Shown: piece by piece, positions 24,070-34,142 of the stretch
Numbering within the stretch: the first letter of the stretch is position 1
Layout of the letters: every line of letters starts with the position of its first letter
Origin: Brachypodium distachyon
Taxonomy: Eukaryota > Streptophyta > Magnoliopsida > Poales > Poaceae
Reading direction: 5' to 3'
NCBI RefSeq assembly: GCF_000005505.3
Contig: NC_016133.3
Coordinates: 27,940,508-28,004,507, forward strand
Length of the DNA stretch: 64,000 nucleotides
Notes under the pieces: generated by a model
The model's input: the letters and a program-made list of their open reading frames with translations, nothing else
What the model was told of the DNA's origin: nothing
The model's database searches: none
Position numbers and translations under genes: made by a program

Positions 24070-25921
24070 TTTTTTACTACTGCACCGAGGGGAAAAACAC
24101 TTTGCCCCCAGCCTTCGTCTTCCAATTTCTTCGCATCTTGCGCCCAAGAGCTTTGCTAGCTTCTGCCTCCGCTCCCCATGGCGCCCCCCACCACCAGGAA
24201 GGGAAAGGAGGGGAGGCCCCCCAGGAAAGCGGGGGCCAGCAAGAGCGAGGCGGCCGCCAAGGACCAGAAGAAGCGGGCGATGAGGGCCTCGCTCGCCTTC
24301 TACCGGCCGGCTACAATGGCGAGGTGCTGGCCAAGATCCAACGCGCTGTTGTCTTTGGGTTCAATGAGCACGGGGAGACCCTGATCCTCCCCGCGGGCGC
24401 CGACCACCAGGAAAACGACTTCCGGGTGTTCGGGCGCTTCCTCCTCACCGGGCTGGTGCCGCCGTTCTCCCTGTTCCTCCACGCGTTGATGGAGTCGTAC
24501 CAGCTGCGGGTGGCACAGCTTCACCCCACGTCGCTCTACCTCCTTGCCACCTTCCAATTCCTCTACGAAGCATTTGTCGGGGTGATGCCGTCGGTGGCAC
24601 TATTCCGGCATTTATTCTACCCCCGGATGGATAACGCGAATGCGATGTCGTCGGGGGTGGTGTTCCGCGCCCGCGACCGGATGAAGTCCGAGTTCATCGT
24701 CTGATCAGAGAAGAAGATCGAGAAAGAGTGGCGGGGCGACTGGTGTTGGGTCCGGGTAGAAGACCCTCAGGAGTTCATCCTCTCACCCTCCGAGCTGCCG
24801 CAGCCCCACAGCGGCTGGCGAGACCGGTACACCGCGACGCCGATCTCCTCCCCATCGTGGAGAAGATCAAGACTTTGCGGATGGCAGGGCTCACCGATGT
24901 TGACGTGGCCCACACCTTCATCAACCGGCGCGTCGCGCCGCTCCAATTGTGCTCCCGGGTCGCGTGGATGTACACGGGTCCTGGGGACAGGACACGCCTC
25001 CACCGCGAAAGCGTGGACCGGGAATCCGTCCAAGTGTGGGTGAAGGGGATCTCCGGCGAGGATCTTCCTGCTACGGGGTTCCCACCGGGGGTCATCTGCC
25101 TCCACGCCGGCGTTGCGGGGCTCAACGACATCGTTGCCTCCTTCCCACCCTGCAACGAGTGGGGATTAGTGGACGACACCCCCACTCTCGGACCCCGCGC
25201 GCTCTCCTGCCAGCAACTCACGGGAAGAAGGTGCTTGAGGAGAGCGGGGGCGAGTCAGAGATAAGCTGGCCCTCCCTTCGGTCTTCGGACGACGAGGTGA
25301 GCCAGCCTGCCATGCCCCAGGCGGTCGTCCCTGTGGACGACGATGAGGAGGACAGTGACGACGCGCCCCTGATTGTGCGACAATCAAGGGCGTATGCAGC
25401 GGCTGCGGCTACCTCCACAGCAGCCGCGGCGGCATCCGCCCTAGCGGCGGCTACCAGCTCTGCGGCGACAGCCGCCCTAGCGGCGTGCGCCGGCACTTCG
25501 GCGGCGACCGCACCCGTGGCAGTTTCCGGAGCCACGGTGGTGACCACCCTGGTAGCGACCGCCAGCGACCCGGCGGCGGCTATTTCAGCAGCGGCTGCCA
25601 CACCGGGGACGGTCCCCGACGTCACGGCGGCCTCATCGTCATTGCCCGCGGTGCCCCGGGCCGAGGCACCCCCACGGGCACCCACGGCTCCGCCCGCTCG
25701 GGGGGTCTTTCGGGGCTTCGCGCTCCGGCACAATCCCTCGAGGGCCGACTCGTCGGCGAGCACCAGCAAGAGGGGGAGGGACGACTCCCCGCCTGCCACG
25801 CGTAGCAAGAAAGCGCACGTGCATGCCAGCTGCATTGCCGGCCCGGTCGGCTCTTGGGCCAGCGGCGCCACCATCGCACCTGCCGGCGACACAACCCCAA
25901 CGGAGGAGGCGCCTGGAACAG

Positions 25922-25996
25922 GTACAACTCTTTCTTGCCTTCTTTCCTTTTACTTTTGATTGCCAGCTAATCACGTAACCGAACCTTTTCTCACAG
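25922..25996 (+). other. Intron 1 of the opposite-strand gene, element B
   Basis: 75 bp, starts GTACAACTC and ends TTCTCACAG, phase 1. The matching intron in element C is also 75 bp and phase 1. Confidence 0.7.
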
Positions 25997-26092
25997 TAGG
26001 CGACACTCCGCCCGCACCAAGCCTCCTAGAGACCCCTGCCGGGATGGAGGATGGGGGGGAGGCTCCCCCCGCAAGCCCAACGGCCCTGCAAG

Positions 26093-26169
26093 GTAACCAT
26101 ACTGATCCCCCTTATCCGTCTCCGGGCAACTTTTTAACTTCCCGCTTCTCACACGTCTCGCCGCTGCAG
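26093..26169 (+). other. Intron 2 of the opposite-strand gene, element B
   Basis: 77 bp, starts GTAACCATAC and ends CCGCTGCAG, phase 1. The exon between the two introns is 96 bp, identical in length to that in element C. Confidence 0.7.
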
Positions 26170-27716
26170 GCCCAAGTGCACCCGCACCGGGAGCGGGTGC
26201 TGCCATGGTTGACCTCGACTCCGACGTCGAGGTCACGGGGGCGGCGGAGGAGCCGGAAGCGGCCCCCGTGCCAAGCCCTGCTGCGCCAGCCATGACGGCA
26301 GCGGTGACCATCGCCACCACCGGGACGGCGCTCGGCGATGCACTAGCAGCCGCGGACGCTGCTGGCACGGATTCTTCTGCTGCCCAGCAGGGGACGGCCC
26401 CTGCCGGGGGTGCGGCAGCCGCACCAGCCCTGCAGTCCCCAGGCACGGGTGAGGTTGCCGGAGAGGAGCGACAGGACACTCCGGCACAAGCAGACGACCC
26501 CCCCACCCAGCTCCACGGTGGCAGCGGGGGCTTCGTCGTCGTCGGCTGCCTCCTTCAACACCGACCTCGGCACCCTTGCCGGGGTGGCTTGGAATCCCAT
26601 CACCTGGGATCCGAGCGTCTTCGAGCGAGGGCACCGGTTCCTCGACACCGTGAAGGACCAGCAACTGGTCTTCATCACCTCCTTCAACGAGGTGAGGGAG
26701 CATCATGCAATCGCCAAGAGATAGCTTGGCGAGCTGCGGCAAGTCGTGGAACAAGAGCGGCAAGAGCTCTCCCGGCTGCGTGAGGAGACGCGCCTTGCCA
26801 GAGAGGAGGCGCGCCTTGCCTGGGAGGCCCTGGAGGATGCCAACACACCGGTCGTCTCGGAAGCAGAGCTCTACCGGTGACTGGAGGCTCAGCACACCGA
26901 GCTCCAAAGAGCTCTGGACTTGCAGGTGGCGGCTCAAGCGGAAGCCAAGAAGGAGCACGCCAAGGTGCTCGCTGCCGCCCAGGCTCGGATCGATGAGAAG
27001 AGCGATCTGATCGCCAACTACCGCGGTGAGATTCAGGGCTTGTGCGTCAAGCTTGAGGTGCAGGTCAAGGCCACCGAAAGCGCGGTGGAAGCAGCGGCCC
27101 AGCATGAGATTCAGCTCGGCGCCGCCAAGGACAGAGCGGCCTGGCTCAAGACCGAGCTGGCCACTGTCTGGGAGGAGCTTGCCAAGGCCGGCAAGGACAA
27201 CGCGGCCAAGGCCGCGGAGCTCATGACGATGGAGAGCCACCTCCGCAAGGCCAAGAAGGCCGCGCATGACTCCCGGCTCCACCATGGCATGCTGATCGGG
27301 CAGCGGCAGCTGGAGACCGAGAAGCTGCTCAAGATCGCCCAGGCGCTGCGTAACTTGCTGCCCAGGTTCGAGCTGCAGGCCGCGGCGGTGGACGGCACGG
27401 ACGTCTCGACGCTGATCCCGTTCTTCTCCGACCTGGTGGGGAAGCTCGGGGGGCTCGACCTCTGGATCGCCCAGTTCGGCACCAACGAGGTCCCAACTGT
27501 GCTCGGGAGGTTGTCGGGACGATCCTCCCGAGGATACATCTCCGGGACCCGAAGTTTCCGTTCGAGACGCTGCTGGACGCTTGGTCGGATAGCGAGGACG
27601 AACCCACCCACACTCAGGCAGTGCAAGGGTTCATCGACGAGGTGGTTGAGCGGATGCAGAGGAAACCGGACCCCGAGCCGTCCCCGGAGCCCCCGGTTGA
27701 AGACGCTGGCAACTAG

Positions 27717-29241
27717 TTGCCGCAGCCTCCTGCTGGCCCCTATTGCTTTTTGTTTACCTTCTTTTGTTTTCGTCCTGCAAGTGCGGTGCTTCGCGCCGGT
27801 TGAACAATTACATTTTCATTAGTTAATCAAGCTTTTTAGTTCTGCTTAATCTTTGTTCCTTGTTCCTGGGGCTGCCTCGCGGGGTGGATCCCTTTGCCTT
27901 TGTGCGCTGTGCCTTGTGTTGCCGGGGACTCGCGCGCCTCACTCTTGACCAGACCAGGGACCCGGGACGGACCCGCAGTGCCAACCTGGGGTCAAGCAGT
28001 AGCGGTGAGCCACTCCACTTGCGGCGTAACTACTCCAAGCCATGCACTCCCGGGACGGACCCGGAAGCCGCATGGGGAGTGCACTCCCCCCGCGAGCGTC
28101 CTTCTAACACCCCAGCCACACGCAGGTTCCGGGGGCACCCTTAGCGAGGCAGCGTTCAGTTACGTTCAGTTCTTAAAGAGTTTGTCATTCAGGTTCAAGC
28201 ACTTAGCTTTTCATTTGGTCTCATGCGCGGAACGTTTGCTTGCTCGCCTGGCATGCCGCCCTTGAGAAAGCCTGTTTGAGGGATGCGGCAGGAACACCAC
28301 GGCAGGATTGCCGTCGGTGACAAGCGCTGATGACGATGCTACCGCCGCGTCTCCGTGGCAACCCTCGCCTTTGGAAAGCCCCCGCTTTCGGAGGAACCTG
28401 TTCCGAGGGGTGCGGCAGGGACGTCGTGACTTTCTCGCCACCACCGGCAGACGCGGGCGGCGAGGACATCACGACGTCCCCGCAACAGCCCTCGCTGCTT
28501 GGGAAAATCTGCCTGAGGGATGCAGCAGGGACGCTATGGTGGGCCGGAGCGAACGGTAGACGCCGGCACCGGCAGCATGCGTGGTGCCCCGCCCCTTGGA
28601 GTGCGGTACGACTCCGCCACTCCGCATGCCAAGCCACTCTGGCACACGTGGCGGCTTCCCCCTGAATCAGGAGCCTCAAAGTGTGGTCGCTCCGCACCAC
28701 AAGGCGCTGCTACACGCCACGACTCGAGGGCAGTCCACGGGTATCATAGTGCGCAAAATTCCACCTTTACCCTGCACATTAGATTCTTACCAAGCCCAAG
28801 ATGCTGCAATGTTTTTTGAAATTCACGAAAACACAGAGCAATATGGATAATCTCCTGCCTCCCAGCACCCGGGCACGGAAGGGTCGATGGCAAACTTGGG
28901 TGTGAGCACTTTATTTCCCAGACGCAGCGAGTGCGTGGTGCACGTTGCGGGAAGTCCGACAACTGCATGTCCCGTGCTGGAGCGATCCGGCAACGGGTTT
29001 ATGTTTTCGAGGCTCCGGCAGCCCCCTGCTCACAACCAAATATGGAAAGACACTTCTGTGCACCCCAAGTAGGAGACAGAAGAAGGAGGAACATGCAAAT
29101 AAACGAGGCAATTTTAAAATTCAGGAAAAAACACTTATCTTTATTCACAATAACTAGTGGTTTACACGCGGGGGTTGCCCGGCTGCACTAGTTTGAGAGG
29201 TATGCATCGGCGACATCACCTGTGGGTCGGGCTCCGCCGCT
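27717..29241. other. Non-coding region between integrase and opposite-strand gene, element B
   Basis: Contains sequence shared with element C (CTCTTGACCAGACCAGGGAC and following) and a minisatellite-like block at 28270-28590. No further protein signals. Confidence 0.6.
28270..28590. repeat. Degenerate ~115-bp tandem repeats in element B
   Basis: About three units, each with GGATGCxGCAGGxAC or GGTGCGGCAGGGAC followed by a CCCTCGC block. Related to the longer arrays in element C at 42870-43200 and 43240-43640. Confidence 0.65.
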
Positions 29242-31001
29242 TCACGGGTAGAACTTGCGCAAGTGCTCAATATTCCAGCTATTTTGCACCGGCAAGCCAT
29301 CTTTGGTTTCCAGCCGAACAGCCCCGGTCTGGTCACATGCACTACCCGGAAGGGGCCCTCCCATTTTGGAGTCAACTTGTTCCCGGCCTTCGTTCCTTGT
29401 ATCTGGCACAGGACAAGGTCTCCGTTCTCGAGCCCCCGGGGACGGACTTGTCTGTTGTGATAACGACGGAGTCCCTGCTGGTAGCGCGCGGCTCGCACAG
29501 CAGCCCGGCATCGAAACTCTTCGATGAAGTTCAGATCGTCAACCCTTTGCTCGTGTTGGCTGGAGTTGCCGTACGTGCGTACTCAGGGAGATCCGTGCTT
29601 GAGCTCGAGGGGCAGCACCACTTCTGCCCCGTAGACAAGGGCGAAAGGGGTTTCGCCCGTTGCCCGACTAGGTGTGGTTTTGATTGACCACAGCACGGGC
29701 TGGAGTTCTTCAACCCAGTGTTTCCCGTGGCCTTTGAGCTTGTCAAAGGTTCTCGTCTTGAGCCCCCGCAGCACTTCCGCGTTTGCTCGCTCCGCCTGCC
29801 CGTTACTCCTTGGGTGAGCAACAGACGCGAAGTGTATTTTGGTGCCCAGGCCCTTGCAGTAGTCCTGGAACGCCGTGCTCGTGAATTGCGTGCCGTTGTC
29901 GGTGATGATGCCGTTAGGCACCCCAAACCGGCACACAGTTGTCTTGAAGAACTTGATGGCCGCCTGGGCGGTCACAAACTGCTCGCGCAGGTCCGCCCAA
30001 GTGGCGATGGACCCGGCAGGCAGGTTGAGCAGCCAGGTTCTCGCTGATCCTTTCAGGACCATCGGGAACCAGTTGGTTCTGACCTTGTCGTCAGCGCCGA
30101 TGGCGTGCATCCCCAACGTGTAGGTTAGGAGGAAGGAAATCCTCGGGATTTACGGTCCCATCGTACGTACCGAGTGCGGGCGCTCGGAACTTGCGGGGCC
30201 ATGTCACCTGCTGCAGTTCGCGCGTGAACGCGGTGCAGCCATCCTCAGGACCCATAGGAGCATCTTCCTGCTCCTGCGGGCGTGGGCGCTCTACCTCGCG
30301 CCGACGCCGGCGCTCCAGGCGCGGGCGCAGATCCTGTTGCTGGCGGGCATTCAAAATACCACGCGCGTTACCTCGCGTGACGGTGGGTGACGAGTCCGAG
30401 GACCCCTCTGGGTCCCCGTCCCCGTGGCCTCCCCGCAAGGGAGGGTCTTCCCCTCGTCGCGAGGCGCGGGGCGCGTCTCCGCGCTCCGGGTTCTGCCCGT
30501 GGCCGGAGCCTGCCGGGACGCCCTCGCCCTGCGGCTGTTGGGTGGCGAGCGCGAGGAGCGCGTCCAACTCCTCGCCCCATGTCTCGTGCGCCGGCGTGCC
30601 CTCCTGTGGTTCGTACCGCACCATGACGCGCGCGGCGATGATGGCCTCCACCGGGGTCCGCGCGACTGCCCTCCACCTTATCCCCAGACGTACCCGGGTG
30701 CGTGGGGTGCGACCCCGCCGGCATCGCTCGCGACGCAGTATGCTCGTGGCGCAGCGGATGCTGCGCGCCTTCAGCCCGCGATTCGACTCACTGGCCGGCG
30801 TGGGCGGCACCACGTCCGCTCGCATGGCCGGTCATCTGCTGATGGCCGAGGAGGCGGGGGTGGCAACTGCAATTGCTGCACTCGTGAGGGTTCAGGATTT
30901 TCCTGAACCCGCGACGCGGGCTGCGCATCGTGCGACCGCGTGTGCGCCGCTGGGGCCTCACGCAGGTCGATCCGAGGATCACTAGCCCGCTTGGGGGGCA
31001 T
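29242..31001 (-). pseudogene. Element B gag fused to integrase
   Basis: Starts at the ATG of MPPKRASDPRIDLREAPAAH (30999-31001). The gag capsid segment has KFRAPALGTYDGTVNPEDF and VRTNWFPMVLKGSARTWLLN. Immediately after WADLREQFV the frame continues as integrase (AAIKFFKTTVCRFGVPNGI, ITDNGTQF, HPRSNGQAERANAEVL), ending at 29242. Compared with element C, about 3.46 kb is missing, with TCAC at both ends of the deletion. Several frameshifts also break gag and the integrase C terminus. Confidence 0.87.
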
Positions 31002-31089
31002 GGTGGTCGGCTCTATCGTTGAGGAGGACGAGGCCAATGTTGGTGTAGACGCTGCCGCCGGCAGTCACCGGCAAGCTCTCCTCACGCGC

Positions 31090-31107
31090 CCCCTACCTGG
31101 CGCGCCA
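31090..31107 (-). other. Element B primer-binding site
   Basis: On the minus strand TGGCGCGCCAGGTAGGGG, two bases inside the right LTR. Element C has the same 18 bases at 49894-49911. It fixes the orientation of the element. Confidence 0.88.
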
Positions 31108-31109
31108 GA

Positions 31110-32045
31110 TGTCGTCGCACGGGGCTCCGACACCAGGGATGCGCGGGCACCCCTTTATAGGTTCGGCAGTGGGCAACGGTGATCGCTCCGGCGATCACCG
31201 GCAGGACCAATGCGAGGCGTAGGAATACACCATGAACGCTACCAAGGGCACATGCACACACTTTTTACCCCGGTTCGGGCCACCTTGTGGTGTAAAACCC
31301 TACGTCCTGCTTGTCTGAGCTTGTATCACTGTAAAATCGGCTGTTTACAGGTTGCCGGGGAAGGGTCCCCGGGTGCTCTCTTTTTGGCTAAATGTTCCTT
31401 TCTACTTCGGGCTACTCCCAGTGTTGCGCTACGAGTTGGCTCTGTAAACGAACCAACGAACGAACTGAATGCCAGAAAAACGAAGCAAAAGCTGAACCCT
31501 TTGACCGTAGGCGAGGGTCCTCCTTTTGTAGCCAAGGGGATACCACATGTGTCACGGTGCATGGTTTACAAGTGGCGAGAAAGGAGCTTAGGTAGCTCCC
31601 CCTCGGCGCGCTGGCATGCATGCATGAGCGCCAACCCCGCTGCTAGGGGTCTAGAGCCTAACAAATAGGACTGGACAGCCACTGTTCGCCCGACTACGGA
31701 TAACGCTCCTTCTGTCGGCTCACTAAATGCATAGCACGCTTCACTCCTCGCCCTCGTGGAACTGTTCATTGGGCGCATGGCACGCGCCCACGTGGCCTCG
31801 CTGCTCCGCTCGCTCGGCCCCGCCCTCACAGCAGGAACCTGCGCCCGGGAAACCCTCCTCCCGGCAAGTGACTTCCCGGGAGGCGCCCAGGCAGGAGTAT
31901 TCCCTAAAGCCCCGCTAGCCCTTCTGGGCTGGTAGCTTGCCGGGCAGCCTGTACGTTGCTGCCCGGGGTGTGATCCTCCCGGGAACTCAGCGATGCAACC
32001 CACGCGTCGTGCAACGGTGGTACCTCGGGTGCCACTGGTGCAACA
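31110..32045 (-). repeat. Element B right LTR (5' LTR of the element)
   Basis: Begins TGTCGTCGCACGGGG and ends GGTGCAACA on the + strand; pairs with 22836-23772. Confidence 0.92.
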
Positions 32046-33048
32046 GTTCTATTGGCCTACCATGGTGCAAGACGCAATCATCATATTGCGGAAATGCGAA
32101 GTTTGCCAGAATATGGCTAAGTCAAACCATGCGCCCGTGGCTTCCCTGAAGAATATCCCGATAACATCGCCATTTGCATGCTGGGGAATGGACCTTCTCG
32201 GGCCTTTCCCCGCATGCAATGGGGGCTGCAAGTACCTCGTGGTGACGATTGATTACTTCTCCAGATGGATAGAACCAGCGCCGCTTGGCAAGATCACGTC
32301 ACAGGCCGTTCAGAATTTTTTCTAGGAAAACATCATATGCCGATATGGCGTCCCACGAGAGCTAACCGTGGACAACGGCAAACAGTTCGACTGTGCGGAA
32401 TTCATCAAATCCTGTGAATGCCTTGAGATCAAGCTGCACTTCGCATCCGTAGCCTACCCCAAGAGCAACGGTGCATGCGAAAGGGCAAATGGACTAATCC
32501 TCCAAGGACTCCATCGAAGGATAGAGCACACGGTTAGCAAAGCAAGAGGAGCATGGGGAGATGAACTCGCTAGCGTGGTTTGGGGCATACGCACATCCAT
32601 TAGCCGTTCCACGGGCCGAACACCATTCTCTTTGGTGTATGGAGTCGAAGCAGTTCTTCCCGCCGAGGTCGAGTTCCGCTCACGTCGGGTCGAAAGGCTC
32701 CAAGAAGCCACCCCAATTGCCTTCATCGAAAATGAAGAGCATCACAAGACGACCATCGATCTTGTGGAAGAAGCTCGTGACAAAGCCCTCATGAGGCACG
32801 CCGTCTACGACCAAAGCGCCGCACGCTTGTACAACACAAGGGTGAGGGAACGAGCCTTCTCCCAAGGAGATCTCATGCTGAAAAAGAACGTCGACCCAAA
32901 GCTCCAGCGCAAACTCGACCCTACATGGGAAGGACCATACCGCATCGCCGTAGTATTGGGAAATGATGCATACCACCTCGAGAATATGGAAGGACAAAAC
33001 CTTGTCCATGCCTGGAATGGCGACAAGCTTCGGCATTTCTACGCCTAA
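32046..33048 (+). pseudogene. Element A integrase
   Basis: Resumes element A's pol directly after element B. It shows the end of the zinc-binding region (CEVCQNMAKSNHAP), the first catalytic block ACWGMDLLGPFPACNGG, the second VDNGKQFDCAEF and the third PKSNGACERANGLILQG, then a C-terminal segment ending HAWNGDKLRHFYA and a stop. One TAG near 32323 interrupts the frame. The catalytic D, D and E positions are visible. Confidence 0.9.
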
Positions 33049-34142
33049 GGAGGAACTTCAAGGGCAATTCTTGCCGCTCCCAAAAGAAGACTATCAGCGC
33101 CCAACCGGCCTTTTCCCTACGAAACTTCGAGGGATCGTAATCGCCAATGAGGCCACGTCTACATAAGGCTTGTAAGTGCCCATCGGGGCATACCTTAAGA
33201 CAGGGAAGTAAGGATCAATAAAGTAAGTTCTTGAGGAAAATTTAAGAGTGACACGAGACACTCACATGACTCATCGTCGTAACAAAGCCGCTACCCCTGT
33301 GCCGCTCACCGAGGAACACGGAAAGGCCTCCGTTGGCCCGAGCATCCTCTAAAAATGTCCACAGACATAGGTTGCTACTAGCGACTCGTTCCTTGGTGGA
33401 TCCTAGCGTGCCTCAAGGCCATCCACCAAGTAGAACCAAGTCCCCCGAGGGCCGGAAGTTCCTTAAAACGCATTTAAGGGGAACCGTAAATAAGCGAGTT
33501 ATGCATAAGCTTACTTACCTCGGAGAACCATGCTACCCGTATGCGAGACGTCGCGCACGGGTCTGCATGATAGTAATCGGGTTAAGGCTCCATAATAATC
33601 GTGGGAAAGCATAGCTTCTTAAAGTCCGAGGAGGGAAAATTCCATATGAAATTTCCCGAACGGCATGTCGAAATGTCCGGATCACTACCGCCATATCGAT
33701 AGCGACCCTCACAAGGGTACTAGGACCCATGGCTCGTAACCATGGCCTAAGGCGCCGAAGCCGAGTCGTATCCAAACGGCGACATCAATTGATAACACAA
33801 AAGTGTAATCATAGCGAACGATCGCGAGCTGTATAAACTGAGGAAATATAGTACTTCACAAGAAGGAAATATAGTACTCCAAGAAAGACATGTTGAGCCA
33901 AGTTAACATTTCCGATAATGTCGACTACGTGGTGAAACATGAGAAATACATGCTGAGCTAAGTTAACATTTCCGATAATGTTGACTACATAATGAAGCAT
34001 GAATCACAACAAAAAAGCTCCCTAACAACCTGTACGACCAAAAGCCTAAACATGCTAGCCATGAAGCTAAGTCAAGTGGAGATATGCAACATCGCATAAG
34101 TAAACTGCTGAGGTACATCACCACCTCCGAGGGCGACGAGGC
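33049..34142. other. Element A region between integrase and the opposite-strand gene
   Basis: No coding signal. Contains a 60-bp direct duplication at 33882-34001 and a shorter repeat of GGAAATATAGTACT just before it. Confidence 0.55.
33882..34001 (+). repeat. 60-bp tandem duplication in element A
   Basis: Units 33882-33941 and 33942-34001 share AAGTTAACATTTCCGATAAT and GACTAC, with about eight substitutions between them, so the duplication is fairly old. Confidence 0.85.

Larger units (their letters stand above)
24178..27716 (+). pseudogene. Opposite-strand spliced gene of element B (Transposase_28-like N-terminus, coiled-coil C-terminus)
   Basis: The gene lies between integrase and the 3' LTR, antisense to gag-pol. 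ATG 24178 gives a basic start (MAPPTTRKGKEGRPPRKAG). A hydrophobic region follows (TGLVPPFSLFLHALMESY, LATFQFLYEAFVGVMPSV) that resembles the putative gypsy-type transposon domain (PF04195). Next come an acidic patch, an Ala-rich stretch and PPARGVFRGFALR. Introns 25922-25996 and 26093-26169 have GT-AG ends, and the frame is open through both. The last exon is a long Lys/Glu/Ala coiled coil (about 26900-27500). Breaks: a 1-bp loss near 24305, TGA at 24702-24704, and further frame changes in the last exon. The function of this family is unknown. Confidence 0.72.
22836..32045 (-). mobile_element. Element B: internally deleted gypsy (Tat-like) retrotransposon
   Basis: Bounded by LTRs of 937 and 936 bp beginning TGTCGTCGCACGGGGCTCCG. 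The PBS lies inside the right-hand LTR, so the element reads right to left. The flank is GATTC on the left and GTTC on the right, an imperfect 5-bp target duplication; element A's frame resumes after it. About 50 LTR differences (about 5.5%) suggest roughly 2 million years. Gag runs straight into integrase: protease, RT and RNase H are absent. Most of the left half is an opposite-strand spliced gene (24178-27716). Confidence 0.93.

Noticed and set aside
23664..24704. 346-codon open frame starting inside the element B LTR
   Set aside because: The first part is LTR sequence. Only the part after about 24305 is real coding sequence of the antisense gene.
25218..25892. Long Ala/Gly-rich open frames on the minus strand in B and likewise in C (40145-40798)
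   Set aside because: Mirror frames of the GC-rich Ala stretch in the + strand gene; only the + strand frame has introns and domains conserved between B and C.
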